This document shows, piece by piece, positions 1 to 8,429 of a stretch of 64,000 nucleotides of DNA. Positions within the stretch are counted from its first letter, which is position 1, and each line of letters begins with the position of its first letter. The notes beneath the pieces are model-generated. The model saw only the letters and a program-made list of their open reading frames with translations, had not been told where the DNA came from and did not search any database. Both the position numbers and the translations under genes were made by a program. This DNA comes from Aerococcus mictus (GTDB lineage: Bacteria > Bacillota > Bacilli > Lactobacillales > Aerococcaceae): assembly GCF_003286595.3 (NCBI RefSeq), contig NZ_CP132985.1, positions 1,054,001 to 1,118,000 on the forward strand, in the 5' to 3' direction.

Positions 1-151
1 TGTTTTATTATATTGGTTCTTCTAGCTTTGCAAGCAAAGAGCCTTTTACTAGCTAATCGCTTGTTTGCTATGTTACGATCAAAGTAAACTTATTTTTATT
101 TGTTCATATTCACTTTTAAAGTGACTGAATCTTTTGAAGAGAGGAGCTGTT

Positions 152-466
152 ATGATGCAAGAAATGATTATTACCATTGTTGACCATAAATATGGTCGCG
201 ATGTGATCAAAACTGCCCGGGAAGCGGGAGCTGTCGGAGCTACTGTCGTTAAGGGACGTGGAGCGGGTTATAAAGATTATGAAGCCGCTTTTGATGTCAC
301 CATTGAAGAAGAAAAAGATATTGTCTTAATGGTGGTAGATAGTGAAAAGGTAAGTGCCATTTCCCAGGCTATTGTTGAAAAAATGAACCTGAGATCACCA
401 AATTCAGGAATTACCTTTTCCCTACCTGTCAATAATACGACCGGTTTATTGCGCGAAATTGAATAA
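152..466 (+). CDS. P-II family signalling protein, single domain
   Basis: A 104-residue protein with the alternating hydrophobic strands of the GlnB/P-II ferredoxin-like fold and a GRGAG motif at about residues 35-39, where P-II proteins carry the base of the T-loop. The loop is short, and the usual uridylylated tyrosine context is absent. I chose the ATG at 152 (or 155) because a GAGGAG site lies at 141-146; the upstream TTG at 134 overlaps that site. It heads an operon with a DUF1538 membrane protein and a second P-II protein, so it probably senses a nucleotide or metabolite and gates that membrane protein. The family assignment is fairly firm; the ligand is unknown. Confidence 0.8.
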   Translation: MMQEMIITIVDHKYGRDVIKTAREAGAVGATVVKGRGAGYKDYEAAFDVTIEEEKDIVLMVVDSEKVSAISQAIVEKMNLRSPNSGITFSLPVNNTTGLLREIE

Positions 467-490
467 AATCTGTAAGAAAGGAGAGCGTCT

Positions 491-1951
491 ATGGATGTTT
501 TAATTGATAGTTTTAAAGAAACAGCTTACTCGGTATTACCTGTGGTGGCTATTGTATTAGTGCTATCATTTTTTGTGGTTGATGTGCCGGCTAATATGTT
601 GCTCGCTTTTATTATCGGGGCGATTTTACTCATGTTAGGGCTGACGATTTTTCTAACTGGTATTGATGTGGGGATGACCCCAATTGGAAATCACTTAGGT
701 CACTATGTTGCCGGAAATAGTTCGGTTAAGGTCATTGCAGTAATCAGTTTTATTATTGGTTTTGCAGTGACTATCGCTGAGCCAGACTTATTGATACTGG
801 GTCTGCAAATTCAAGAGGCGACTTCAGGTGCCTTGAGTCAGCAACTAGTCGTCTTATCAGTCTCTATTGGTGTGGGGATCATGATTGCATTTGGAGTATT
901 TCGACTCTTGAAACGAATTGCTTTAAAGCATTTCTTTGCACTTGTTTACGGAATTATTTTAATACTAGCTATTTTTTCTGAAGACTCTAACATTGCTATG
1001 GGGTTTGACGCTTCTGGCGCGACTACAGGGGCATTAACCACTCCCTTTATTTTAGCCTTGTCAGGTTCCCTTGCCCAAAGGATGGGGGGAAAGGACGCTG
1101 AAGACAACGCCTTTGGTCTGGTTGGCGCCATGAGTACTGGGCCAATCTTAGCGACCCTTTTACTGATTCTATTATCGCAAAGTAATATTCAACCGGCTGA
1201 ATCGGTGGTTGAACCGACACAAAATGTGTTTTATGCGATTGTATCCAGTTTTCTGCCGACTCTAGTTGAATCGATTATTGCCCTTATCCCGATTGTTCTC
1301 TTATTTATCTATATGAACTGGAGACATTTCCAACTTGATAAAGAAGAATTGATGGATATTTTTAAAGGAATTATTTATACGGTGATTGGTTTAACTATTT
1401 TCCTAGTTGGCGTTCATGAAGGTTTCATGGATATGGGGAAATTCCTTGGTCAAGCCATGGCTGAAAGAGGAAATCTATGGTTAATTATTACTGGATTTAT
1501 TCTTGGTTTAGTTGTTGTTCTCGCTGAGCCTGCTGTCCATGTCTTGGGAGACCAAGTTGAGGATGTTACGGGTGGATATATTCCTAATAAAATCCTTATG
1601 ATTGCACTCTCCATAGGAGTGGCTCTAGCAGTCGGTTTATCCATGTTACGAATTTCCAGTGACCAGTTAATGGTCTGGCATTTCCTCTTACCTGGTTTTG
1701 CCCTGGCCATCCTCTTGTCTTACCAAGTCCCTAATCTATTTACTGGGATCGCTTTTGACGCTGGTGGGGTAGCTTCTGGTCCGATGACAGCTACTTTTAT
1801 TTTAGCCTTTGCCCAAGGAGCAGCTGACTATCTCCCCAATGCAAATGCATTAGATGCCTTTGGTGTGATTGCTTTTGTTGCTATGATTCCGGTGATCATG
1901 GTAGAATTACTCGGATTAATATTTAAGATTCAAACAAAGACAAGTGATTAA
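491..1951 (+). CDS. DUF1538 family multi-pass membrane protein
   Basis: A 486-residue integral membrane protein with about a dozen hydrophobic segments and a clear internal duplication. A glutamate-proline motif following a hydrophobic helix occurs at about E97 and E346, and an F-D-A-[SG]-G-x-x-[TS]-G-x-[LM]-T motif at about F172 and F422. The halves are therefore about 250 residues apart, as in the two-copy DUF1538 family. Such inverted or tandem repeats with polar, glycine-rich re-entrant motifs are typical of transporters, and I infer a P-II-controlled transporter of unknown substrate. It lies 24 bases after the first P-II gene and 32 before the second, with a GAAAGGAGAG site ahead of its start. 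Confidence 0.85.
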   Translation: MDVLIDSFKETAYSVLPVVAIVLVLSFFVVDVPANMLLAFIIGAILLMLGLTIFLTGIDVGMTPIGNHLGHYVAGNSSVKVIAVISFIIGFAVTIAEPDLLILGLQIQEATSGALSQQLVVLSVSIGVGIMIAFGVFRLLKRIALKHFFALVYGIILILAIFSEDSNIAMGFDASGATTGALTTPFILALSGSLAQRMGGKDAEDNAFGLVGAMSTGPILATLLLILLSQSNIQPAESVVEPTQNVFYAIVSSFLPTLVESIIALIPIVLLFIYMNWRHFQLDKEELMDIFKGIIYTVIGLTIFLVGVHEGFMDMGKFLGQAMAERGNLWLIITGFILGLVVVLAEPAVHVLGDQVEDVTGGYIPNKILMIALSIGVALAVGLSMLRISSDQLMVWHFLLPGFALAILLSYQVPNLFTGIAFDAGGVASGPMTATFILAFAQGAADYLPNANALDAFGVIAFVAMIPVIMVELLGLIFKIQTKTSD

Positions 1952-1983
1952 GTATAAGCGCTGATGGAGAAAGGGGAATAAAA

Positions 1984-2643
1984 GTGAATAAAGAACCAGT
2001 TTTATTTTTAGCCATTGTTAAAGAAGGGATGGCTAGCCGTTTATTGAAGCGCGCCAAACAAGCTGGTGCATCAGGTGGAACGATTATTAGAGCCTACGGG
2101 ACTGTTCAAAGCAACTTATTGCGGTCCTTGGGTTTACAAGGAACCGAACGTGAAATCTTTTTAACCATTGTTCCAAAAGAAAAAGAAGCGGAAATCCATG
2201 CCCATTTAGAAGATGCCCTGAAATTAAAGAAAAAGGGGACAGGTGTCCTATTTTCTTTTGATGTGTCTTCTTATTTAGGCAATCAAAACCATAGTTATTT
2301 CTTTAATGAGGCAGACCAGAAAAACAAAGACCAGCTCCTGGTAACCATAGTACAAAGGGATTTAGCTGATCAAGTGGTTGATGCTGCCCGTGACGAAGGA
2401 GCTAAGGGAGCAACGATTTTACACGGTCGTGGAAGTGGCGCCCATGAAAAATCCAGCATTTTTTCCATTCAAATTGAACCCGAAAAAGAGATTGTTTGGA
2501 TGGTTCTTCCCGCCAATAAAATTAAACAAGTAACAGATAACATTTCAGAGACAATGAAAATTACGGAGCCAGGACATGGGCTAATTTTTTCCTTGCCGAT
2601 CTCAAGTGTCAGTGGCTTGATAGGTCAGGGCAAAAAAGCCTAG
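1984..2643 (+). CDS. Tandem two-domain P-II family protein
   Basis: A 219-residue protein made of two P-II-like domains, roughly residues 1-105 and 115-219. The second domain repeats the motif order of the upstream single-domain protein, including a GRGSG loop near residue 160. The first domain diverges, with a longer lysine-rich middle. The start is GTG at 1984 behind a GAAAGGGG site. As the third gene of the P-II/DUF1538/P-II operon it likely forms part of the cytosolic regulator of the DUF1538 membrane protein. A covalently linked pair would change the trimer arithmetic of a classic P-II, which is unusual. Function is inferred only from fold and context. Confidence 0.78.
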   Translation: MNKEPVLFLAIVKEGMASRLLKRAKQAGASGGTIIRAYGTVQSNLLRSLGLQGTEREIFLTIVPKEKEAEIHAHLEDALKLKKKGTGVLFSFDVSSYLGNQNHSYFFNEADQKNKDQLLVTIVQRDLADQVVDAARDEGAKGATILHGRGSGAHEKSSIFSIQIEPEKEIVWMVLPANKIKQVTDNISETMKITEPGHGLIFSLPISSVSGLIGQGKKA

Positions 2644-2668
2644 CTATTGCTAGTTAATGAAAAATATG

Positions 2669-2677
2669 TTAAGATAA
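2669..2677 (+). promoter_or_regulatory. Probable -10 region of the rimP operon promoter
   Basis: A TAAGATAAT-type -10 follows a poor -35 region, about 75 bases before rimP. The next transcribed feature would be the 2700-2726 hairpin. This is a weak call made by eye. Confidence 0.35.
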
Positions 2678-2699
2678 TAGTGTTGTTATAGGAAGGAAG

Positions 2700-2726
2700 G
2701 AGTGAGCGCTAGCGCTCACTCTTTTT
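2700..2726 (+). terminator. Leader hairpin with T-tract upstream of rimP
   Basis: The 20-base perfect palindrome at 2701-2720 (arms AGTGAGCGC and GCGCTCACT) is followed by CTTTTTC. It has the form of an intrinsic terminator. It sits after the probable -10 at 2669 and before the rimP start at 2750, so it may end P-II operon transcription, attenuate the rimP-nusA operon, or both. Confidence 0.65.
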
Positions 2727-2749
2727 CATGAGTAGAAAGTGAGGGAAGT

Positions 2750-3223
2750 ATGGCTAAAGTTACTGACCAAGTGAAAGCATTAATTGAAGCTGATATTAAT
2801 GAAATGGGATATCAATTATTTGATATCACTTTTTCCAAAGAGGGTAAGGATTGGTATTTACGCATCTACATAGATAATAATGACGGCATAACGATCGCTG
2901 ATTGTGTAAAAGCAAGTGAAAAGATTTCTGAAATCTTAGACAATGTCGAAGACGACCCTATTCCCCAAGCTTACTACCTAGAAGTATCTTCTCCTGGAGC
3001 GGAACGTCCTTTAAATAATGACAATGCCATCCAACAAGCAATTGGTAAATGGGTTCATTTAAATTTCTATCATGAAATTGATGGTAGCAAATTTGTTGAA
3101 GGACGCCTTTTAGAAGCTAGTGAACAATACTTTACTTTAGAAGTAAAAGATAAGACCCGACGTTTAGTTCAAGACTTTCCGCGTAAAAGCGTGTCTTTAA
3201 TTCGTTTGGCAATAGAATTTTAA
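2750..3223 (+). CDS. rimP: Ribosome maturation factor RimP
   Basis: A 157-residue cytosolic protein needed for 30S subunit maturation. The N-terminal alpha/beta domain carries the family signature around residues 70-95 (YYLEVSSPGAERPL), followed by an SH3-like C-terminal domain. The start is the ATG at 2750 with a GAGGGAAG site. It begins the conserved rimP-nusA-ylxR-ylxQ-infB-rbfA operon and lies 12 bases ahead of nusA. Length and motifs are normal for the family. Confidence 0.97.
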   Translation: MAKVTDQVKALIEADINEMGYQLFDITFSKEGKDWYLRIYIDNNDGITIADCVKASEKISEILDNVEDDPIPQAYYLEVSSPGAERPLNNDNAIQQAIGKWVHLNFYHEIDGSKFVEGRLLEASEQYFTLEVKDKTRRLVQDFPRKSVSLIRLAIEF

Positions 3224-3235
3224 AGAGGGATAGAA

Positions 3236-4603
3236 ATGAGTAAACAACTAATTCAAGCCTTTGAAATGTTAGAACAAGAAAAAGGTATATCAAAGGATAC
3301 CATTATAGATGCTGTGCAATCAGCATTGGTCTTTGCTTACAAGCGAAATTTTGACCAGGCACAAAATGTCGAAGTTGTTTTTGATGATAAAAAAGGGAGT
3401 TTCCACGTTTATTCTGTAAAAGAAGTGGTGGAAACCGTGATGGACTCTAATTTAGAAGTATCCCTAGAGGATGCTTTGGAAATCAATCGGGGTTACGAAA
3501 TTGGCGATAAAATTCGCTTTGAAGTCACTCCAGAAGATTTTGGGCGTATCGCAGCACAAACAGCCAAGCAGGTCATCACCCAACGTTTACGTGAAGCAGA
3601 ACGTGAAATCATTTATGAAGAATTTATCGATTATGAAGATGACTTGTTAACGGGGACAGTGGAAAGACAAGACCGGCGTTATATCTATGTGAATTTAGGT
3701 AAAATTGAGGCAGTTTTGACTCCTGAGGGACAAATCCCTGGAGAGTATTTCCAACCCCATGACCGTATCCAAGTTTATGTGGAAAGGGTCGAAAATACCA
3801 CAAAGGGACCTCAAATTTACGTGAGTCGTACCCATCCTAATATGCTAAAACGCTTATTTGAGCAAGAAGTTCCCGAAATTTACGATGGGACCGTTGAAAT
3901 TCGCGCAATTGCTAGAGAAGCAGGCGATCGTTCTAAGCTAGCTGTTTATTCTAATGACCCTAATGTGGATCCGGTGGGGACCTGTGTGGGGCCTAGAGGT
4001 AGCCGGGTGCAAACAGTGGTTAATGAACTGAAGGGCGAAAATATGGATATTATCGAATGGGATGAGGATCCTGCGGTTCTCATTGCTAATGCTTTAAATC
4101 CTGCTGATGTTCTCGCTGTTCACTTTGTTCCTAATGAACAGGCTTGTGTAGTCGTTGTTCCAGACAATCATTTGTCTTTAGCCATCGGTAAGCGAGGGCA
4201 AAACGCTCGTCTAGCAGCTAAGTTAACGGGTTATAAGATTGATATTAAGTCTGAAACTGAGTATGAAGACTATCAAGATTCTGAAGAATACAAAGAAAAA
4301 TTTTTACAAGATCAAAATCTTGAAGCTGAGAGTGAAGAAGTCGAAAGCCTCTTAAACGATGTTAACGCAGGGGAAGAACTCATGAGTGATCCGGCTGCCT
4401 TAGCCTCTGATTCTCTAGTTAGTGAGGAAACTGATCCTTTATTATCAGAAGTTTCAGCAGATGACCAAGCTGGTTTCGAAAATTACGATGAAGAAAATAT
4501 CCATCCTGATGATATGGAAGAAATTGTTTCAGATGTTGAAGAATCCGATGAAGTGACATACGATGAATTGTTGGATGAAGGTCAAGATCTCGAAAAAGAA
4601 TAG
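3236..4603 (+). CDS. nusA: Transcription termination/antitermination factor NusA
   Basis: A 455-residue RNA polymerase-associated factor controlling pausing, termination and antitermination. It has an N-terminal polymerase-binding domain (about 1-125), an S1 domain (about 135-200, starting near LLTGTVERQ) and tandem KH domains (about 230-345, with VGTCVGPRGSRV and LAIGKRGQNARLA). The last 100 residues are an acidic tail rich in Asp and Glu, longer than in Bacillus NusA, which usually ends near residue 370. Such tails occur in some Lactobacillales; the role here is unknown. It follows rimP by 12 bases within the same operon. Confidence 0.97.
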   Translation: MSKQLIQAFEMLEQEKGISKDTIIDAVQSALVFAYKRNFDQAQNVEVVFDDKKGSFHVYSVKEVVETVMDSNLEVSLEDALEINRGYEIGDKIRFEVTPEDFGRIAAQTAKQVITQRLREAEREIIYEEFIDYEDDLLTGTVERQDRRYIYVNLGKIEAVLTPEGQIPGEYFQPHDRIQVYVERVENTTKGPQIYVSRTHPNMLKRLFEQEVPEIYDGTVEIRAIAREAGDRSKLAVYSNDPNVDPVGTCVGPRGSRVQTVVNELKGENMDIIEWDEDPAVLIANALNPADVLAVHFVPNEQACVVVVPDNHLSLAIGKRGQNARLAAKLTGYKIDIKSETEYEDYQDSEEYKEKFLQDQNLEAESEEVESLLNDVNAGEELMSDPAALASDSLVSEETDPLLSEVSADDQAGFENYDEENIHPDDMEEIVSDVEESDEVTYDELLDEGQDLEKE

Positions 4604-4614
4604 AGGGGATATTT

Positions 4615-4911
4615 ATGAAAAAGCGCAAAATACCGATGCGTCGGTGTGTGGTGTCTAATGAGCAATTTCCAAAAAAAGAGTTAATTCGGGTTGTCCGTAC
4701 ACCAGAGGGCGAAGTTGCTATTGACCCGAGTGGGAAAATGAATGGACGCGGTGCCTATGTAGCGACCGACCCTGACATAGTTCAAAAGGCATGGGATAAG
4801 CACCTACTGGACAAGCACTTGGAAGTTAGCATTGATGACGCTTTTTATAATGAATTAAAGGATTACGCTGATCATATGAAAGCTAGAAAAGAGCTATATG
4901 GCAATGAATAA
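4615..4911 (+). CDS. ylxR: YlxR/RnpM family RNA-binding protein
   Basis: A 98-residue basic protein with the YlxR hallmarks: RRCVVSN near residues 9-15, ELIRVVRTPEG, and NGRGAYV near residues 43-49. In Bacillus the family has been linked to regulation, including RNase P binding. It lies 11 bases after nusA and overlaps ylxQ by 14 bases, the standard operon arrangement. The start is the ATG at 4615 preceded by AGAGGGG. Confidence 0.93.
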   Translation: MKKRKIPMRRCVVSNEQFPKKELIRVVRTPEGEVAIDPSGKMNGRGAYVATDPDIVQKAWDKHLLDKHLEVSIDDAFYNELKDYADHMKARKELYGNE

Positions 4912-5185
4912 GCGCTTAAATCTTTTAGGGCTTGCCCAGGTTGCCGGTGGCTTGATCAGTGGAGAAAGCAGCGTTATTGAAGCCGTTCAAAAGGGTAAGG
5001 CACTTCACGTCATCGCAGCGACAGATTTAAGTGAGCGTTCATTAAAAACCATTAAGAACAAATGTGATTTTTACCAAGTTCCCTTGAGTTTAGAATTTAC
5101 CCAAGCAGAGATAAGCCAAGCCCTCGGTAAGAAGCGGTCAATTTGCGCTTTTACTAATCAAGGCTTTGCTAAAAAATTTAATTGA
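4898..5185 (+). CDS. ylxQ: L7Ae-family putative RNA-binding protein YlxQ
   Basis: A 95-residue protein of the L7Ae/L30e/S12e/Gadd45 fold. It shows an opening LLGLAQVAGGLISGE and a middle CDFYQVPL segment like other bacterial YlxQ/RplGA proteins, which bind kink-turn RNAs. It starts inside the end of ylxR, which suggests translational coupling. ATG codons at 4898 and 4904 are both possible. Confidence 0.9.
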   Translation: MAMNKRLNLLGLAQVAGGLISGESSVIEAVQKGKALHVIAATDLSERSLKTIKNKCDFYQVPLSLEFTQAEISQALGKKRSICAFTNQGFAKKFN

Positions 5186-5256
5186 TTGTGTTTCAAGTGA
5201 TATTTCTTATAGGAGAGAACAAATCATGAAGCGATAAGATTAAGGAAGGTGATGAC

Positions 5257-7521
5257 ATGTCAAAAAAACGTGTCTATGAATATGCAAAAGAAAAAAATAT
5301 TTCTAGTAAGGAGTTATTAGCTAGTGCTAAAAAGGCTGGATTATCCTACACTAGCCATATGTCTTCGATGACAGATGAAGATATCCAAACCATGGAAAAG
5401 TATTTTGCAAAGGGAAAAAGTCAGCCTAAGCAAAAAGAGTCTAGCCAAGAGAAACAAGGTAATAAGCAATCTCAGTCTGAAAAAGCTGGTAAAAAACAAG
5501 AAAAGCATAATCATAACAAAGGCGAGAAAAAACCAGCGAATAAGCAAGAAGAAAAAGGCCAAGACCATAAAAAGAAGGACGGTCAATCCGGCAAGAACAG
5601 CCAATCAAACACTAATAAAAAGGCCAATAAGAAAAACAATAAAAAGAATCGCCGTAAAAATAACAAACAATCAAAATATGAGGACAAGCATTTAAAACAT
5701 AATCAACGTAAAAAAGTCCAACATAATAATTCTTCGGCTCCTAGCCGCAAGAAAAAAGAAAGCCCAGAAAAAATTGAATTTACTGATGGCATGACCGTTG
5801 CTGAGTTAGCTAAAAAAATCAAAAGGTCTCCAGCTGATATTATTAAGAGTTTGATGATGCTTGGTGTTATGGCCAACCAAAACCAAGCTTTAGATTCAGA
5901 TACTATTCAATTAATTTTAGCTGAATATGGCATTGAAGCTGAAGAAAAGGTTATCATTGATCCTACTGACTTCGACCATTATTTTGAAGAGGCTAAAGAA
6001 GAAAAAGCGGATAATTTACAAGAACGTCCAGCCGTTGTAACCATTATGGGTCACGTTGACCACGGGAAAACTACCTTACTAGATTACTTAAGACACGCTA
6101 ACGTGGTTGAAGGGGAAGCTGGTGGCATTACCCAACATATTGGTGCCTACCAAGTCCATGCTAATGACAAAGAAATTACCTTTTTAGATACTCCGGGACA
6201 CGCGGCCTTCACTACCATGCGTTCACGTGGAGCTGACGTTACCGATATTGTCGTCATTGTTGTAGCAGCTGATGATGGTGTTATGCCACAAACTGTTGAA
6301 GCCATTAACCATGCTAAGGCAGCTGAAGTACCTATTATCGTAGCAGTTAATAAAATTGATAAACCACAGGCCAACCCTGACCGCGTTAAACAAGAATTAA
6401 CCGAATATGAGTTGATTCCAGAAGAATGGGGCGGCGATACCATTTTTGTTAATATTTCAGCCAAGTTTGGTGAAAATATTGATGAATTACTTGAAATGAT
6501 TCTCTTAGTGGCTGAAGTTGAAGAACTAAAAGCCAATCCTAATCGCAACGCCCTTGGTTCTGTGATTGAAGCGGAATTAGATGCCCATCGTGGTGCCGTA
6601 GCGACTATTTTGGTTCAAGAAGGGACTTTACACCAAGGAGACGCTATTGTTGTAGGAGACACTTATGGACGGGTTCGTACCATGACTAACGACCAAGGTC
6701 GTCGGATTAAATCAGCAGGTCCTTCAACGCCAATTGAAATTACCGGTCTACAAGAAGCTCCTCAAGCAGGCGACCGTTTTGTGGTCTTTGATGATGAAAA
6801 GACTGCCAGAAATATTGGTGAACGTCGTGCCCAACAAGCTCAAGAATTACGCCGCCATCAAACCCATAAGGTGACCCTTGATAACCTGTTTGATACCATT
6901 AAAGAAGGCGAAATGAAGACCGTTAATATTATTATTAAGGCCGATGTCCAAGGTTCTGTTGAGGCTATTGCCTCCAGTATGAAGAAAATTGATGTTGAAG
7001 GCGTTAAGGTTGATATTATTCATGGTGCTGTCGGTGCCATTAACGAGAGTGATGTATCCTTAGCGGCAGCTTCCAATGCAGTTATTATTGGTTTCAATGT
7101 CAGACCAACACCAACAGCTAAAACCCAAGCCCAAGAAGAAGAAGTCGAAATTCGTCTTCATAACGTGATTTACAACGCGCTTCAAGAAGTTGAAGATGCA
7201 ATGAAAGGTCAGTTAGATCCAGAATATAAAGAAGAAATTACGGGTTATGTAACGATTCGGGAAACCTACCATGTTTCTAAGTTAGGAACTATCGGTGGAG
7301 GTTATGTCACGGATGGATATATCGAAAGAAACAGTAAAATTCGCTTAATTCGCGATAATATTGTTATCTATGAAGGCCAATTATCTTCACTACGCCGTTT
7401 CCAAGATGATGTTAAACAAGTTAACAAAGGCTATGAATGTGGATTGATGATTGAAGACTATAATGATATTAAAGTGGACGATCAAATCGAAGCCTACCAT
7501 ATGGTAGAAGTGAAGCGTTAA
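5257..7521 (+). CDS. infB: Translation initiation factor IF-2
   Basis: A 754-residue GTPase that places initiator tRNA on the 30S subunit and promotes subunit joining. A short N-terminal IF2N domain (about 1-50) is followed by a very Lys/Asn/Gln-rich linker (about 50-165), a second IF2N domain, and then the G domain with G1 GHVDHGKT at 265-272, DTPGH, and NKID. The C-terminal EF-Tu-like, IF2 and fMet-tRNA-binding domains are complete. The start is ATG 5257 after AAGGAAGGTGA. The low-complexity linker explains spurious open frames in other readings. Confidence 0.98.
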   Translation: MSKKRVYEYAKEKNISSKELLASAKKAGLSYTSHMSSMTDEDIQTMEKYFAKGKSQPKQKESSQEKQGNKQSQSEKAGKKQEKHNHNKGEKKPANKQEEKGQDHKKKDGQSGKNSQSNTNKKANKKNNKKNRRKNNKQSKYEDKHLKHNQRKKVQHNNSSAPSRKKKESPEKIEFTDGMTVAELAKKIKRSPADIIKSLMMLGVMANQNQALDSDTIQLILAEYGIEAEEKVIIDPTDFDHYFEEAKEEKADNLQERPAVVTIMGHVDHGKTTLLDYLRHANVVEGEAGGITQHIGAYQVHANDKEITFLDTPGHAAFTTMRSRGADVTDIVVIVVAADDGVMPQTVEAINHAKAAEVPIIVAVNKIDKPQANPDRVKQELTEYELIPEEWGGDTIFVNISAKFGENIDELLEMILLVAEVEELKANPNRNALGSVIEAELDAHRGAVATILVQEGTLHQGDAIVVGDTYGRVRTMTNDQGRRIKSAGPSTPIEITGLQEAPQAGDRFVVFDDEKTARNIGERRAQQAQELRRHQTHKVTLDNLFDTIKEGEMKTVNIIIKADVQGSVEAIASSMKKIDVEGVKVDIIHGAVGAINESDVSLAAASNAVIIGFNVRPTPTAKTQAQEEEVEIRLHNVIYNALQEVEDAMKGQLDPEYKEEITGYVTIRETYHVSKLGTIGGGYVTDGYIERNSKIRLIRDNIVIYEGQLSSLRRFQDDVKQVNKGYECGLMIEDYNDIKVDDQIEAYHMVEVKR

Positions 7522-7542
7522 TATTTAACAAGGAGTGGTTTT

Positions 7543-7896
7543 ATGTCTACGAATCGTCGCGTAGAGCGAGTTAGTCAAGAAATCTTACGCGAAGTTAACT
7601 CGATTCTGCGTAAAGAAGTGAAAGATCCTCGTGTCAAAAATATTACCATTACTGATGTTGATTTAACTGGTGATTTACAAAACGCTACCATTTATTATTC
7701 CACCTTATCTGATTCACAAAGTGAGCATGAAAAAGTGCAAAAGGGACTTGATAAGGTCAGTGGCTTAGTACGTTCGTTGTTAGGTCAACGCTTACGTATT
7801 TATAAGACACCAGAAGTTGTCTTTAAGCGGGATGAATCGATCGAATATGGTCAACGTATTGACCAGTTATTGGCTCAGTTAAATAAAGAAGATTAA
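7543..7896 (+). CDS. rbfA: 30S ribosome-binding factor RbfA
   Basis: A 117-residue KH-like protein acting in late 16S rRNA maturation and cold adaptation. It opens with NRRVERVSQEILREVNSIL and carries the conserved DPRV/ITITDV and PEVVFKRDESIEYG stretches. It lies 21 bases after infB behind an AAGGAGTGG site and is the last gene of the rimP operon, followed by the hairpin and terminator at 7918-8064. Confidence 0.97.
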   Translation: MSTNRRVERVSQEILREVNSILRKEVKDPRVKNITITDVDLTGDLQNATIYYSTLSDSQSEHEKVQKGLDKVSGLVRSLLGQRLRIYKTPEVVFKRDESIEYGQRIDQLLAQLNKED

Positions 7897-7917
7897 TATT
7901 CTTAGAAGAGACTGTGA

Positions 7918-8018
7918 CAAGCGCGTCAAAGAGCAAGACCGTTGGAAGAAAAATGTGTCAAAATTTTCAAAGAGATTTTTTCACCATCTTCTTCCAACGA
8001 AAGCTTGCTCAGCGCTTG
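7918..8018. repeat. 101-base interrupted inverted repeat after rbfA
   Basis: Three nested perfect arms can pair: CAAGCGC 7918-7924 with GCGCTTG 8012-8018; GAGCAAG 7931-7937 with CTTGCTC 8004-8010; and CGTTGGAAGAA 7940-7950 with TTCTTCCAACG 7989-7999. The 25 paired positions enclose a 38-base AT-rich loop. There is no T-tract directly after it, and a separate terminator follows at 8033. It could be a stable RNA, an mRNA 3' end element or a copy of an intergenic repeat family. No second copy is in this window. Confidence 0.75.
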
Positions 8019-8032
8019 AAATATATTTTGAA

Positions 8033-8064
8033 AAGAGGCTGTGTATCTGTAGGCCTCTTTTTTC
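8033..8064 (+). terminator. Intrinsic terminator of the rimP-rbfA operon
   Basis: AGAGGC at 8034-8039 pairs with GCCTCT at 8053-8058, followed by a run of T. Confidence 0.8.
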
Positions 8065-8065
8065 T

Positions 8066-8286
8066 TTTAAACTGAAACTTAGAAATGAAATTTTAATAAA
8101 AGATTAGCCGAGTGGATTAAGAAATCAGAGCATATTTTGAAATAATGATCAAGATCGATCAAAATAATAGATCGATTTTAAAAAAATATTCTCCAAGAAT
8201 ACCCTTAAATAAGTCTTTTCGCTCTTTTATTAAAAAAATCAAATTTAAAAATCTAGAAAATATAAACTTATATTTTAAATTAAGAG
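8066..8286. other. AT-rich spacer without recognisable gene
   Basis: About 220 bases with frequent stops in all frames and many A/T runs. A short stretch near 8104 (AGCCGAGTGGATTAAG) resembles a tRNA D-arm but no cloverleaf can be drawn. The only clear signals are the promoter and leader that follow. Confidence 0.5.
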
Positions 8287-8315
8287 TTGACTCTGCCTTA
8301 AAAATTGTTTAATAT
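8287..8315 (+). promoter_or_regulatory. Sigma-A promoter of the first aromatic-type ABC operon
   Basis: TTGACT at 8287-8292 and TAATAT at 8310-8315 are separated by 17 bases. Transcription would start near 8322, about 27 bases before the leader peptide start codon. Confidence 0.8.
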
Positions 8316-8348
8316 TACTTCAACAGCTTAAGAAAGGAGCATGTGATC

Positions 8349-8429
8349 ATGTCAGTTAAATATCTTATCAAGCAGAGCGCATGCTCTACTTATCAAAATG
8401 TACGATTTTACTTTAGCTATTTTAGATAG
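8349..8429 (+). CDS. Leader peptide 1, aromatic-rich, of the attenuator
   Basis: A 26-codon open frame beginning at ATG 8349 behind GAAAGGAG (about 8332-8339). It opens MSVKYLIKQ and ends RFYFSYFR followed by TAG. Six of the last seven codons before the final Arg are Phe or Tyr apart from one Ser. The second operon at 51802 has an independent leader peptide with the same SYFR-stop ending. The frame lies between the promoter and a terminator, where a ribosome-controlled attenuator places its control codons. The peptide itself probably has no other role. An arrest peptide rather than simple starvation sensing is possible. Confidence 0.75.
   Translation: MSVKYLIKQSACSTYQNVRFYFSYFR

Noticed and set aside
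5341..5695. Open frames in other readings over the 5' part of infB
   Set aside because: They arise from the Lys/Asn-rich low-complexity linker of IF-2; the infB frame is continuous and has full family motifs.
8100..8135. Text AGCCGAGTGGATTAAG resembling a tRNA-Leu/Ser D-arm
   Set aside because: No acceptor stem, anticodon arm or T-arm can be fitted around it.
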